Assembly (NCBI RefSeq): GCF_003576455.2
Contig: NZ_CP032869.1
Coordinates: 5,766,001-5,830,000 of the forward strand
Source of the DNA: Mucilaginibacter celer
GTDB lineage: Bacteria > Bacteroidota > Bacteroidia > Sphingobacteriales > Sphingobacteriaceae
Length of the DNA: 64,000 nucleotides
Reading direction: 5' to 3'
Shown here: in pieces, positions 50,563 to 59,436 of the stretch
Layout of the letters: the number at the start of each line of letters is the position of its first letter
Position numbering within the stretch: position 1 is the first letter of the stretch
The notes under the pieces: model-generated
What the model was told of the DNA's origin: nothing
What the model saw: the letters and a program-made list of their open reading frames with translations, nothing else
The model's database searches: none
Made by a program: the position numbers and the translations under genes

Positions 50563-51882
50563 TTATGCAGCTATTTGGTTTTCAGAAAGTTGCATATTGT
50601 ATTTTTTAGCCATTTTTTTCAACAATGCCATTTCTCTTCTCTGCAATTGATCTTCGTAGCGTTTAGTTCCTTCCTCAACATATGCGGTTCCTTTGGTTAA
50701 TGTATTATAGTAAGCAATGGCCAACTTTCTGGCACCGGCTTTTATAGCAATCCCCGAATCTTTACGGCCACGGAGCTTTCTCATGAAACTACCGATAGCA
50801 TTATTCTTACTATTCAATAATGACTGGGCACATTGTTTAAAGATCTGCCCGGCAACATTGCAAGGCATACCCCTGACATTCTTTTTCATTTTTCCGCTCC
50901 GATGACTTTTAGGGGATAAGGTTAACCAGTTTACAAAGCTTTTAACTGTAGGAAAACGGCTCATATCCACACCAGTTTCCCCAATCAGCCGCAATGCCGT
51001 ATAATCATTTATCCCGGGAATGCTGGTAAGGTCAACACCGTATAAGCGCGCCATAGTGGCGTGAAGCCCCGGTATTTTTGGGGCATGATGCCGTACTGCT
51101 TTGGCTTTTCCTGTAACTACCTCTTCTTTATCTACACTTAGTTCGTCCAACAGGCGGCTAATCTCCCCGTCTATCTTTTTTATTTGGTTTTGGTGTATAT
51201 CCCAAAGCTGCATGTTCTGCTCAAGCATGAATAAATAGGTATCATTATACCGGCCTTCCAATGCTTTTAATACTTTTTCACCTTTATATTTTTGAATGCG
51301 TTCATCACAAAGGCTAAGTAAATAGTTGCTGTCCCGGTTCCCGGATAATATAGCTTTGATCATATTAATGCCGCTGGTACCATGGATCTGGCTAAGTACC
51401 TCCGGAAGTTTGATGTTCATCAACTCCAGGCATTTCTGCATCTTGTTAACATAGGTACTGCCCATACTGATGATATCCAGGCGTTCCCGCACCAAATGAC
51501 GAAGTTCCATGAACTTGCCCTGGGGGATAAAGCTATGTCTGAGGATGCCGGCAGAAAACAGCTTCTGGATCCACTGGCAATCCCTTACATCAGTTTTTCT
51601 GCCTTTCACCTGTTTGGTTTCTTTAGGGTTGACCAGGCAAACCAATATGCCAAGTTCTTCTAACAGAAAGTATAAAGCGATCCAGTAAACACCTGTGGCT
51701 TCCATTGCTACCTTTTTTACGCCTCTCTCTTTCAGATACACTGCACAAGCATAATAACTTGATGTGAAGGTTTCAAAGCTGACCACCTCTTTCCCATCAG
51801 GGGATACAAAAATCTGCTCAGCACCGATATCAATACCTGCAACATTTTGGTGGACTGTTTCAAAAGTCGTTTCTTTTGCCAT
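50563..51882 (-). CDS. IS110-family transposase (DEDD recombinase)
   Basis: 439 residues. The N-terminal RuvC-like DEDD domain has D18 (AGIDIGAE), E61 (AMEATGVYW), D98 and D101 (GRKTDVRDCQW). The C-terminal Tnp_20 domain has SIPGINDYTALRLIGETGVD, then WLTLSPKSHRSGKMKKN and KAGARKLAIAYYNTLTKGTA. All four acidic residues are present and the frame is intact, so it is probably active. Members use a bridge RNA made from the element's non-coding end to choose donor and target. Confidence 0.95.
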   Translation of the reverse strand: MAKETTFETVHQNVAGIDIGAEQIFVSPDGKEVVSFETFTSSYYACAVYLKERGVKKVAMEATGVYWIALYFLLEELGILVCLVNPKETKQVKGRKTDVRDCQWIQKLFSAGILRHSFIPQGKFMELRHLVRERLDIISMGSTYVNKMQKCLELMNIKLPEVLSQIHGTSGINMIKAILSGNRDSNYLLSLCDERIQKYKGEKVLKALEGRYNDTYLFMLEQNMQLWDIHQNQIKKIDGEISRLLDELSVDKEEVVTGKAKAVRHHAPKIPGLHATMARLYGVDLTSIPGINDYTALRLIGETGVDMSRFPTVKSFVNWLTLSPKSHRSGKMKKNVRGMPCNVAGQIFKQCAQSLLNSKNNAIGSFMRKLRGRKDSGIAIKAGARKLAIAYYNTLTKGTAYVEEGTKRYEDQLQRREMALLKKMAKKYNMQLSENQIAA

Positions 51883-52134
51883 AACTTTACTTTAGATTTT
51901 AAAATCAAGCAACTTATGGCTCAGGAAAGCGATAAATAAAAGGCACGCTGCCATACGGGAATACTGCAGGTAACAGTATCACCAAAATGCTTACGCTATT
52001 TCCTAAAGCAAATCTCAGGGGCGGGTAAATAACACCAAGAGCTAAACTGCTACTCTGCCATAAGTTGCTTTTGCAAAGTTCAGCATTCGCTTGTCATCTG
52101 CAATGCTATTATTTGTGCGCAAATAAACCCTACT
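51883..52134 (-). ncRNA. Candidate bridge-RNA region of the IS110 element
   Basis: A 252-base stretch without open frame on the 5' side of the transposase, the place of the bridge RNA in IS621-type elements. Short words of the presumed target (CTCAGGA, TATCGCT) recur here: CTCAGGA and the complement of TATCGCT at 51920-51934, and CGCTAT with CTCAGG at 51994-52019. A small inverted repeat TACTG/CAGTA lies at 51962-51978. I have not folded the RNA, so loops are not assigned. Confidence 0.45.
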
Positions 52135-52145
52135 CAGGATGACAA
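52133..52145. repeat. Right end of the split REP-like palindrome
   Basis: CTCAGGATGACAA, complementary to the beginning of the left half (TTGTCATGCTGAG) with one mismatch. Joining 50472-50550 to this end restores a full palindrome. Confidence 0.75.
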
Positions 52146-52160
52146 ACTTTTTTTTTAACT

Positions 52161-52255
52161 TGTCATGGGTAGGTACAAAGCAATCCCCGATAAGCAAAGC
52201 GGCTATGCAAATCCGCCGTGTATAGTTTGGAATTGCTTCCTACCTCGCAATGACG
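52161..52255. repeat. REP-like palindrome, family 1 (copy d, decayed)
   Basis: The left arm TGTCATGGGTAGGTACAAAG has several changes from the family; the right arm (TTGCTTCCTACCTCGCAATG) is closer. It lies between the IS element and the end of rmuC. Confidence 0.75.
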
Positions 52256-52277
52256 AGATAATTAATAACTCAAGAAT

Positions 52278-53648
52278 TTACTCATCTCCAATAAACTTCT
52301 GGTCGATCTGCTTATCCGCTTTAGCCCCTAATTTTTTAATTTTTTCGGCAGTAGTAGTAAGGTTGCCCCTACCCTCCGATAGTTTATTGATAGCATTATT
52401 ATAAGCCGATTGCGTTTGGTTAATATTTTTACCAATGCTATCCATATCGCTTAAAAAGCCAACAAACTTATCGTACATATCGCCACTTAAACGTGCAATT
52501 TCCAATACGTTACGGTTTTGGCGTTCCTGTTTCCACATACTGGCAATAGTGCGGAGGGTAGCCAATAATGTAGAGGGACTAACAATCACCACTTTCCTGT
52601 CCCAGGCATAATTAAATAGTTCATTATCCAGTTGTACAGCTATACTGAATGAGGATTCTATCGGCACAAAAAGCAATACAAAATCGGGTGAATTGATCTT
52701 ATACAGATCATGATATTTTTTGGCCGACAAACCCGCCACGTGTCCGCGGATGGATTCGATATGGGCTTTGGCGAATAGTTTACGGTCATCTTCGGTATCG
52801 GCATTTACCAGTTTTTCGTAGGCAATTAATGAAACTTTCGAGTCGATGATGAGGTGTTTATCATCAGGCAGATCAATGATTACATCGGGTTGAAACCTTG
52901 TACCATCAGTGGCCTGCATCGCCGCCTGAATACGGTATTCCTGATCTTTGATAAGGCCCGAACGTTCCAAAATCCGCTCCAGGATCATCTCGCCCCAGTT
53001 GCCCTGGCGTTTGTTATCGCCTTTTAGCGCCTTGGTAAGATTTTGCGCTTCATCGCTGATCTGTTTGTTCAGGTCCATCAGCTGGGTAATTACTCCTTTC
53101 AGGGTGTTGCGCTCGGCGGCTTCCATATTGTAAACTTTCTCAACCTTGTCTTCAAATGCCTTCAGGTTTTCCTTTAGCGGATTGAGGATAACATCCAAAT
53201 TACTACGGTTGATATCGGTAAACTCTTTAGATTTTTCTTTAAGCAGTTTTTCGGCCACATTTTCAAATTCGCGCTGAAATTGGGTTCGGATCTGCTCTAT
53301 TTCTTCCTTTTGTTCCTGGAGTTTTTCCTGTTGAGATTTGTAGTAAGCACGGGCATTTTCTAATGATTTATTGGCTTCAGCCAGTTGGGTACGCTCATAC
53401 AAAAGTTCGTCGATAACGCGGTTTTTTTCTTCCTTTAAAAAGTTGGTGATACTCTCCTTTTCGGCAGCTAAACCGGCTGACCTTTCTTCGGCTTTAGCGA
53501 GGGATATTTTAAGCAGATCATGATCTGCACGTAAACGGTTCAGTTCTTCGGGCGAGATCAACTCGATAGCATTCGGTTTTTTCAGGAATAAAAAAACCGC
53601 TACGAGCAGGATAACAAGGGATACTATTACTAATAGGTTACCAATCAT
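52278..53648 (-). CDS. rmuC: DNA recombination protein RmuC
   Basis: 456 residues. An N-terminal membrane helix (LLVIVSLVILLVAVFLFL) is followed by a long coiled coil (about 35-190) and the RmuC domain with LKGDNKRQGNWGEMILERIL, FQPDVIIDLPDDKHLIIDSK, and VLLFVPIESSFSIAVQLDNE. The domain has a nuclease-like fold and limits DNA inversions in E. coli. The gene is single, with the repeat unit after its stop. Confidence 0.93.
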   Translation of the reverse strand: MIGNLLVIVSLVILLVAVFLFLKKPNAIELISPEELNRLRADHDLLKISLAKAEERSAGLAAEKESITNFLKEEKNRVIDELLYERTQLAEANKSLENARAYYKSQQEKLQEQKEEIEQIRTQFQREFENVAEKLLKEKSKEFTDINRSNLDVILNPLKENLKAFEDKVEKVYNMEAAERNTLKGVITQLMDLNKQISDEAQNLTKALKGDNKRQGNWGEMILERILERSGLIKDQEYRIQAAMQATDGTRFQPDVIIDLPDDKHLIIDSKVSLIAYEKLVNADTEDDRKLFAKAHIESIRGHVAGLSAKKYHDLYKINSPDFVLLFVPIESSFSIAVQLDNELFNYAWDRKVVIVSPSTLLATLRTIASMWKQERQNRNVLEIARLSGDMYDKFVGFLSDMDSIGKNINQTQSAYNNAINKLSEGRGNLTTTAEKIKKLGAKADKQIDQKFIGDE

Positions 53649-53726
53649 TTTTTGATAAAAATATTAGTAAAGTAAAGAATTAAAATTTATAAATGCTAAT
53701 AAAATTAATTGAAGATCTAACCGGTA

Positions 53727-55154
53727 TTATGGTAATGGATCAGAGCTTGTTTTAAAGTTGAGCGTATAGTTTTGCACACTATATCCATCGCTTGCCCGCA
53801 TCATACTGCCAACCATATTGATCTGATATTCAGTATTTGGCTTCAATTTAACTTCCAATACAATACTTTTATTATCGTTTGTGAACTTAAATTTTATAGG
53901 TTTAGGATAATAGGTTGTGCCCTTGGCTCCTAGGCCAAAAAAATACCGTACTCCATCAAGCTTTTTGTCGAAGTCGAATATAATTTGAGTAATGCCCGAA
54001 CTGACGGTTGTATCACTGTTTTTAAATGGCCGTACAGCTATAACCCTGGCACAATGTTGTTGATAGTCATCGTTATAAAAATTTATGCGTTTTGCCAAGT
54101 CATCATAAAAAGCAACTACAACAGGCATAAAGTTTTCAAGCGTTGGGTAGGTTTTTCTTTGTGTTTGATAGGTATCCAGTAGTTTTACTAATGGCCTCAT
54201 CCAAACAAACCCATTTGCTAATTGCTGTTTAAGTTCTTTATCTGCTATTAGGGTGTCGGCATTATGGCTTTTAAGATAGCTGATAACAGAGGCCCGTACT
54301 AAAGCTTCGTTCATCATTGTTTTCCAACTTGTGTATGCTTGTCTACGCATTTTTGCACTTTCTTTTTCAAAAATGATAGTACCTGATGTGGTTAATTGTT
54401 GTTCATATTTATCAATAAGGTAATTGACGAACGAATGATTAAACTCATGAATTAATGTAGGCAAATAGGAGGATAAGTTATATACAGGAGCGCCCTGCTC
54501 ATCAAACGAACCTGAGCCTATAATGGCATATACTTTTTTTAAATGATCATTTAAATCAATATGCGGGCCATAATTTCCGCCTCCGTTGCCAAGGCCTATT
54601 ATTATATTAAAATTTTCTGTAGGTGCCTTGCCATAAAATTTATAGTACCAGCTTACATCTAAATTTTTAAATAAAGTATTAAAACGGCTTTTTGCAACTG
54701 CATAATCATTTAAATGTGCATCAAAAAAAGAACTACAGTCGGCGTCGGTGTAAAATTGCTTTAACATGATATTGAATTTGGCCGCGGTTTTAAGGTTCCA
54801 CCGTTGATCGGGCAAAGAAATTGAAAAAGGAACAATAGGATCTAAAAGAGGCGGATTATTTAAATGAATAGCCATCGCCATTACTGCATCGTAGCTGATG
54901 CCCAAACTATCACGTAGTTCTGCTGCATATTTTATGAGAGGATGACTACTAAATTTATCAAAATGACGGTGGATGTCTGCAACGTACTTTGCGTTTTCGG
55001 TTGTATTGTACTCTTCATTACCAGCTAATCGGAAAACGATACTCAGCAATTCAACTCGTTTATCGACTTTAGGGGGAGCAATATTGTTACCAGTTTGCGC
55101 CGACAGTTTTAGGCAGAATGATGCGAAAATTAGAAATAGGTTTAGGTGTTTCAT
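53727..55154 (-). CDS. DUF4932 protein, putative secreted zinc metallopeptidase
   Basis: 475 residues with a signal peptide (MKHLNLFLIFASFCLKLSAQ). The middle holds LPTLIHEFNHSFVNYLIDKY, an HExxH zinc motif (HEFNH), and a downstream helix with SAKMRRQAYTSWKTMMNEAL whose Glu could be the third ligand. The last 100 residues form an Ig-like domain (GITQIIFDFDKKLDGVRYFF). The family is named DUF4932 and is typical of Bacteroidota; peptidase activity is inferred from the motif only. Confidence 0.8.
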   Translation of the reverse strand: MKHLNLFLIFASFCLKLSAQTGNNIAPPKVDKRVELLSIVFRLAGNEEYNTTENAKYVADIHRHFDKFSSHPLIKYAAELRDSLGISYDAVMAMAIHLNNPPLLDPIVPFSISLPDQRWNLKTAAKFNIMLKQFYTDADCSSFFDAHLNDYAVAKSRFNTLFKNLDVSWYYKFYGKAPTENFNIIIGLGNGGGNYGPHIDLNDHLKKVYAIIGSGSFDEQGAPVYNLSSYLPTLIHEFNHSFVNYLIDKYEQQLTTSGTIIFEKESAKMRRQAYTSWKTMMNEALVRASVISYLKSHNADTLIADKELKQQLANGFVWMRPLVKLLDTYQTQRKTYPTLENFMPVVVAFYDDLAKRINFYNDDYQQHCARVIAVRPFKNSDTTVSSGITQIIFDFDKKLDGVRYFFGLGAKGTTYYPKPIKFKFTNDNKSIVLEVKLKPNTEYQINMVGSMMRASDGYSVQNYTLNFKTSSDPLP

Positions 55155-55240
55155 TTAAAAGATTTTAAAGTAAGGGAAACAATTCCTGAGTATAGATATA
55201 TCTTACATATTCAGGTTTAACGACTGTGCATTAAAAAACA

Positions 55241-55471
55241 TCAATGTACAGGATGCACAGCCGAATCTGTATCTCCCTGTAAAGTTGTGGTATCTGAAGA
55301 ATTAGGCGTAACAGCACTATTACCTGGCGCGGTGCTTTTAGCCGAATCTGTAGGACCGCCGCTTCCTTTAGCTGCGCTGGTATCGCTTTGCCTGTCTGTT
55401 TTTTTATCGTTGCTATGGCAGGCACTCAGAGTTACAGAGGCTGCGAAAGATAAGATGATCAGTTTTTTCAT
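55241..55471 (-). CDS. Small Ser/Thr/Asp-rich lipoprotein (76 aa)
   Basis: The ATG at 55471 gives MKKLIILSFAASVTLSACHS, a lipoprotein signal with Cys at residue 18; a longer frame would hide it. The mature part is low in complexity (SAAKGSGGPTDSAKSTAPGN), probably disordered. No family with function is recognised. It lies between DUF4932 and gldH on the same strand. Confidence 0.65.
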   Translation of the reverse strand: MKKLIILSFAASVTLSACHSNDKKTDRQSDTSAAKGSGGPTDSAKSTAPGNSAVTPNSSDTTTLQGDTDSAVHPVH

Positions 55472-55551
55472 GGGGAGGGTTTTGATATAAAAAAATATAA
55501 GGGATAGAAGTTGTTGATTTAAGCACGTAGAGTTGCTAAGACGCAAAGATT

Positions 55552-56034
55552 TTACTTAGCTTTCTCTATCCGCAAGCCCACATCACTGATCTCATGCAGC
55601 GGGTTATCGCGCATATTTTGCTCTATCTCGAAATGGTAATTACCCTTTGCAGGGAAATGATATCCCTTGCGCAGCAACACCTGGTAGCTATATAAATTGC
55701 CCGATCCTTTACCCAGCCACTCGCCATCTGGATTGGCCAGTTTTACCTCAAAACGGGTGGTTTGTTTCTTTTTACCGGGGAGGGTTTGCGATACCAGTAC
55801 AAAGATGTTTGAGTATCGGTAATTACCGGTAACCCGTAAATTCAGATATTCGTTATAGGCCGCCCGCTCATCGTCAATCTTCACATCAAATTTTACCCGG
55901 TTTACGTACGACCAGTTATGGTCGGCAATTTCGGTATTGTTGTCAATAACCGCATTAGGATCGGTACAAGCACCGGCCAGCATTGTTAAAAGTAACAATG
56001 CTGCCGGGTAAAAAATATTTAAAGCCCGTTTCAT
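55552..56034 (-). CDS. gldH: Gliding motility lipoprotein GldH
   Basis: 160 residues with a lipoprotein signal (LLLLTMLAGACTD). The body has NRVKFDVKIDDERAAYNEYL, FVLVSQTLPGKKKQTTRFEV and EISDVGLRIEKA, all typical of GldH. In flavobacteria it is needed for gliding; many non-gliding Bacteroidota keep it, so motility cannot be claimed. Its ATG overlaps the ricT stop by four bases, and the order holB-ricT-gldH is well conserved in the phylum. Confidence 0.9.
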   Translation of the reverse strand: MKRALNIFYPAALLLLTMLAGACTDPNAVIDNNTEIADHNWSYVNRVKFDVKIDDERAAYNEYLNLRVTGNYRYSNIFVLVSQTLPGKKKQTTRFEVKLANPDGEWLGKGSGNLYSYQVLLRKGYHFPAKGNYHFEIEQNMRDNPLHEISDVGLRIEKAK

Positions 56035-57545
56035 TCAGGTTTGGCCTGTTGATTATTGTTGTTGTTATTGCGGTTAGGGTTATGCGGGCGGTTTGGCCTG
56101 CGGCGCCTGTTATTATTGTTACCGCCACCTTCGCCTTGTTGCCTGGCTTCATTTTGCGGCTTACCTTCTCCCTGTGGTTTGCTCTCGCCCTGCGGGCGTG
56201 GTTCGCCTTGCGGTTTATTTTGCTGCGGAGGCCTGTTACCTTGTTGCTGCTGCCTGTTGTTTGGATGCTGCGGTCGCTGGCCTTCAGGGCGGGGCTTTTG
56301 CTGCTGCCTGTCTTGCCCAGAATTATTACCGCCTTGTTGCTGTTGCTGCGGGCGTTGCTGCTGACCAGCCGGTTTGCCATCGGCTTGTTGCTGGCCTTCG
56401 GGCCTTTGGCCGCCTTTATTACGGTTTTTGTTTTTCTTTTTATTGTTGTTGCGGCGCTCATCCAAACGGGTAAGGCTGTCCTGGCCAACTACGTTTTCGT
56501 AATCCAGTACTTTTGCCGGCACGGTTTCTACTTCAACAATTTCGCCCAGATCTTCAGGGATCACACCATCTTTGTTTAGCTGCTGAATTTCTTTAACCTT
56601 CGCAATCGGCAGCGGAATCCAGCTTTCTTCTTTAGGATAGCTGAACCACATAATGCGCTTAAAAATATCCGTTTTTTGTAAACGGGCATCACCTTTTTCA
56701 GTGCGGAGAATGTTCACATTATCAGGGATGTGTTTCAGGGCATCCATGTAAGTATCCAACTCGTAGTTAAGGCAGCATTTAAGTTTACCGCACTGGCCGG
56801 CCAACTTCAACGTGTTTAACGAAAGGTTTTGATAACGCGCCGCCGAGGTTGATACCGTTTTAAAATCGGTAAGCCAGGTTGAACAGCAAAGTTCGCGGCC
56901 GCACGAGCCGATACCGCCTAAACGGCTTGCTTCCTGCCTCATGCCAATCTGCCTCATCTCGATGCGGATGCGGAAAGTTTCGGCCATTTTTTTGATCAGT
57001 TCCCTGAAATCAACCCGGCCTTCGGCAGTATAATAAAATGTAGCTTTGGTTTTATCGCCCTGGTAATCCACGTCGCTCAGCTTCATGCTCAGGTTCAGAT
57101 CAAGGGCCAGCTTACGCGATTTATGCATGGTTTCCCATTCCATATCTTTGGCGGCTTTCCATTTATCTACATCGGCAACGGTAGCTTTGCGGTAAATGCG
57201 TTTTACTACATCGGCTTCCTTTACATGACGTTTAACCATCTGCATGCGCACCAGTTCGCCGGTTAGCGAAACGTGACCGATATCGTAACCACCGGTAGTA
57301 GCTTCAACGGCTACCAGTTCGCCGGCTTCGAGGTATATATTATCGTTGTTTACATAAAACTCCTTGCGCGAGCCTTTAAACTTTACTTCGATAACCTTAA
57401 ACGGCTTATAGTTTGTCGGCATGTCCATATGCGACAGCCAATCGTAAACATCTAATTTGCTGCAACCATTAGTAAGGCAACTGCCATTACTTTTGCAGCC
57501 CGCAGGCGAACATCCGCCACCTGTTGAGCAACTTCCACATTCCAT
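56031..57545 (-). CDS. ricT: PSP1-domain protein (RicT/YaaT type) with a low-complexity tail
   Basis: 504 residues. The Cys-rich N-terminus (MECGSCSTGGGCSPAGCKSN) is followed by the PSP1 domain (about 45-290) with FRIRIEMRQIGMRQEASRLG, GIGSCGRELCCSTWL and AGQCGKLKCCLNYELDTY. These Cys blocks bind Fe-S clusters in RicT of Bacillus. The C-terminal 130 residues are a Gln/Asn/Pro/Gly-rich disordered tail (GQQQRPQQQQQGGNNSGQDR). In Bacillus the protein acts in RNA processing; the role here is unproven. Confidence 0.88.
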   Translation of the reverse strand: MECGSCSTGGGCSPAGCKSNGSCLTNGCSKLDVYDWLSHMDMPTNYKPFKVIEVKFKGSRKEFYVNNDNIYLEAGELVAVEATTGGYDIGHVSLTGELVRMQMVKRHVKEADVVKRIYRKATVADVDKWKAAKDMEWETMHKSRKLALDLNLSMKLSDVDYQGDKTKATFYYTAEGRVDFRELIKKMAETFRIRIEMRQIGMRQEASRLGGIGSCGRELCCSTWLTDFKTVSTSAARYQNLSLNTLKLAGQCGKLKCCLNYELDTYMDALKHIPDNVNILRTEKGDARLQKTDIFKRIMWFSYPKEESWIPLPIAKVKEIQQLNKDGVIPEDLGEIVEVETVPAKVLDYENVVGQDSLTRLDERRNNNKKKNKNRNKGGQRPEGQQQADGKPAGQQQRPQQQQQGGNNSGQDRQQQKPRPEGQRPQHPNNRQQQQGNRPPQQNKPQGEPRPQGESKPQGEGKPQNEARQQGEGGGNNNNRRRRPNRPHNPNRNNNNNNQQAKPE

Positions 57546-57548
57546 AAT

Positions 57549-58694
57549 TTAATTCGGCATATATTGATTCCCCGCGGGGACGTTTCTTGTAATTAACACT
57601 CTTATAATTTGTAAAGATACATCTAAAAATAAAATTTTTGGATTAGCGTTTCTCTCCACATGATAATGCGCTTTCTCCAGTTCGGTTATGATAGATTGTG
57701 CGTTGTCGATAGTGAGTACATTGCTCATTTTTTGCGCTGTATCCAACTCCTTTGCGGGTAAGTGAACCAGGTTACCTGCACCGGCCAGCAACAAACAACA
57801 CTCCCGCACGAAGCTAACGCCGTAGCGCAAAAAGTTTTTCTGGTTTTCGCGGCCCATCTTGGCAAACTGATCAACAAAAGCCATTACCTCGATGCCTTTA
57901 TTGCCGAAACAATAGCGCAACCATTGTACAAACAGCTCATGGTAACTTTTGTTGTCTTGCTGTAACATGGCCAGTGCTTCGGTCATATTACCGTTGCTCA
58001 AATAGGCTATTTCGGCAGCGGCTTCTTCGGTTTGGTGATGGGCGGCTAACAGATGATCTTTTATTTCATCATACGTTAAACCCGGAATTTTTACCAGCTG
58101 CGTACGCGAAAGAATGGTATTCAGGATCTGATCCTGATTTTGGGCTACCAGTAAAAACAGCGTATTGGGTTGAGGCTCTTCAATAATTTTAAGCAGCGAG
58201 TTTCCTTCTTTATCCAGATACTCGGGCAACCAAAGGATCAGAATTTTATATTCAGATTCAAAAGGTTTAAAGCTGAGTTTCTTGATAATCTGGTGGCACT
58301 CGGCAATATTGATATTGGCCTGCTTGTTTTCGGCATCCAAATATCCGCGCCAGGTATCAAGGCTGATGTATGGATTAGCCAGCAGGGCATCGCGCCATTG
58401 CTCAATAAAAGTGAGCGCGGTATCATCCTTATGTTTGGCGAAGAAGGGGTACGAAAAATGCAGATCGGGGTGGGCCAGTTTTTGGTATTTTCGACAGGAT
58501 GAACATACCCCGCACGAATCACCAGGTTGTTTATCTTCGCACGAAAGGTACTGGGCATAGGCAACAGCAAGCGCCAGGCTGCCCGAACCTTCGGGTCCCA
58601 AAAATAACTGCGCGTGACTTACCCGGTTATCGCTCACCGTGTTAAGTAAACGTTGCTTTACTGCCTCTTGTCCTACTATTTCTTTAAACTGCAT
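57549..58694 (-). CDS. holB: DNA polymerase III delta' subunit (HolB-like)
   Basis: 381 residues from the ATG at 58694; a TTG at 58703 would add three. It has FKEIVGQEAVKQRLLNTV, a P-loop variant LFLGPEGSGSLALAVAYAQY without the usual Lys-Thr, the zinc Cys set (CEDKQPGDSCGVCSSCRK) and EGNSLLKIIEEPQPNTLFLL. The sensor-1 region contains LSRTQLVKIPG. It is part of the clamp loader. The altered P-loop is usual for delta', which does not bind ATP productively. ricT and gldH follow in one operon. Confidence 0.92.
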   Translation of the reverse strand: MQFKEIVGQEAVKQRLLNTVSDNRVSHAQLFLGPEGSGSLALAVAYAQYLSCEDKQPGDSCGVCSSCRKYQKLAHPDLHFSYPFFAKHKDDTALTFIEQWRDALLANPYISLDTWRGYLDAENKQANINIAECHQIIKKLSFKPFESEYKILILWLPEYLDKEGNSLLKIIEEPQPNTLFLLVAQNQDQILNTILSRTQLVKIPGLTYDEIKDHLLAAHHQTEEAAAEIAYLSNGNMTEALAMLQQDNKSYHELFVQWLRYCFGNKGIEVMAFVDQFAKMGRENQKNFLRYGVSFVRECCLLLAGAGNLVHLPAKELDTAQKMSNVLTIDNAQSIITELEKAHYHVERNANPKILFLDVSLQIIRVLITRNVPAGNQYMPN

Positions 58695-58724
58695 TTGGTG
58701 CAAAATAGGAATTAGATTTTAGAA

Positions 58725-58856
58725 GTGAGATATGAGATGTGAGATTTGAGAGAGGAATGATGTTTAGCGGAATATAAAAGTCGTCATTGCGAGGTACGAA
58801 GCAATGACGAGGGGCAGAAGCGCTATCTTCAAAAAATCTCACATCTCATATCTCAC
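58725..58856. repeat. Inverted repeat with 23-base perfect arms enclosing a collapsed family 1 unit
   Basis: Arms 58725-58747 and 58834-58856 are perfectly complementary (GTGAGATATGAGATGTGAGA and three more). Inside, at 58782-58809, is a shortened copy of the common REP-like unit: CGTCATTGC, a centre GAGGTACGAA and GCAATGACG. One repeat family is thus nested within another, in the gap between holB and ruvX. Confidence 0.85.
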
Positions 58857-58874
58857 ATCTCCTATCTTTACAAA

Positions 58875-59288
58875 ATGAGAGTAATGGCATTCGATTACGG
58901 AACCAAACGCATAGGCATTGCGGTTACCGACCCTTTGCAGATCATCGCTACCGGGCTTGATAACATCCACCCAAATAACATCATCGAGTTTATAAAAAAA
59001 TACCTACAAACCGAACTGGTGGAGCGATTTATAGTAGGCGAACCAAAGCAAATGGATAATACACCATCGCAATCGGCCCAGCATGTAAAGGGCTTTGTGA
59101 ACCTGCTGAAGAAAACTTTCCCGGAGATGCCTATTGAAATGGTTGACGAGCGTTTTACCTCCAAAATGGCTTCGGCCACTATTGCTCAAAGCGGCATGAA
59201 TAAAAAGAACCGGCAAAATAAGGAACTGGTTGATACGATATCGGCCGTGATATTATTACAAAGCTGGATGGACCGTAGATTATTATGA
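58875..59288 (+). CDS. ruvX: Putative pre-16S rRNA nuclease/Holliday junction resolvase RuvX (YqgF)
   Basis: 137 residues. The RNase H-like fold starts MRVMAFDYGTKRIGIAVTDP with the first catalytic Asp, continues with FIVGEPKQMDNTPSQSAQHV, and has MVDERFTSKMA and KELVDTISAVILLQSWMD with the other acidic residues. The family (YqgF) processes the 5' end of 16S rRNA in E. coli and resolves junctions in others. It starts a plus-strand run of housekeeping genes. Confidence 0.95.
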   Translation: MRVMAFDYGTKRIGIAVTDPLQIIATGLDNIHPNNIIEFIKKYLQTELVERFIVGEPKQMDNTPSQSAQHVKGFVNLLKKTFPEMPIEMVDERFTSKMASATIAQSGMNKKNRQNKELVDTISAVILLQSWMDRRLL

Positions 59289-59436
59289 TTACGTTGATTT
59301 CGCTGATTTTTCCTGGCGCCTGATTAGTGATTTTGATTCGCTTTGAAAACAATCAGTTATGATTTTCTGCCTGGCAGGCTATAATTTGTTAGCCGCCTTT
59401 CCCGTTACTATCCCTTTTATCTATAAAAACAATAAA

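Larger units (their letters stand above)
50551..52134 (-). mobile_element. IS110-family insertion sequence (about 1.58 kb)
   Basis: The ends are inferred from the split repeat: the left half stops with ATCGCT at 50550 and the right half resumes with CTCAGGATGACA at 52133. The CT pair is common to both sides. There are no terminal inverted repeats, as usual for the family. The transposase gene fills most of the element, with 12 bases after its stop and about 250 bases before its start. Confidence 0.75.

Noticed and set aside
56056..56579. Plus-strand frames with many Leu and Cys opposite ricT
   Set aside because: They are the complement of the Gln/Asn/Pro-rich tail of ricT; the low-complexity composition explains the open frames.
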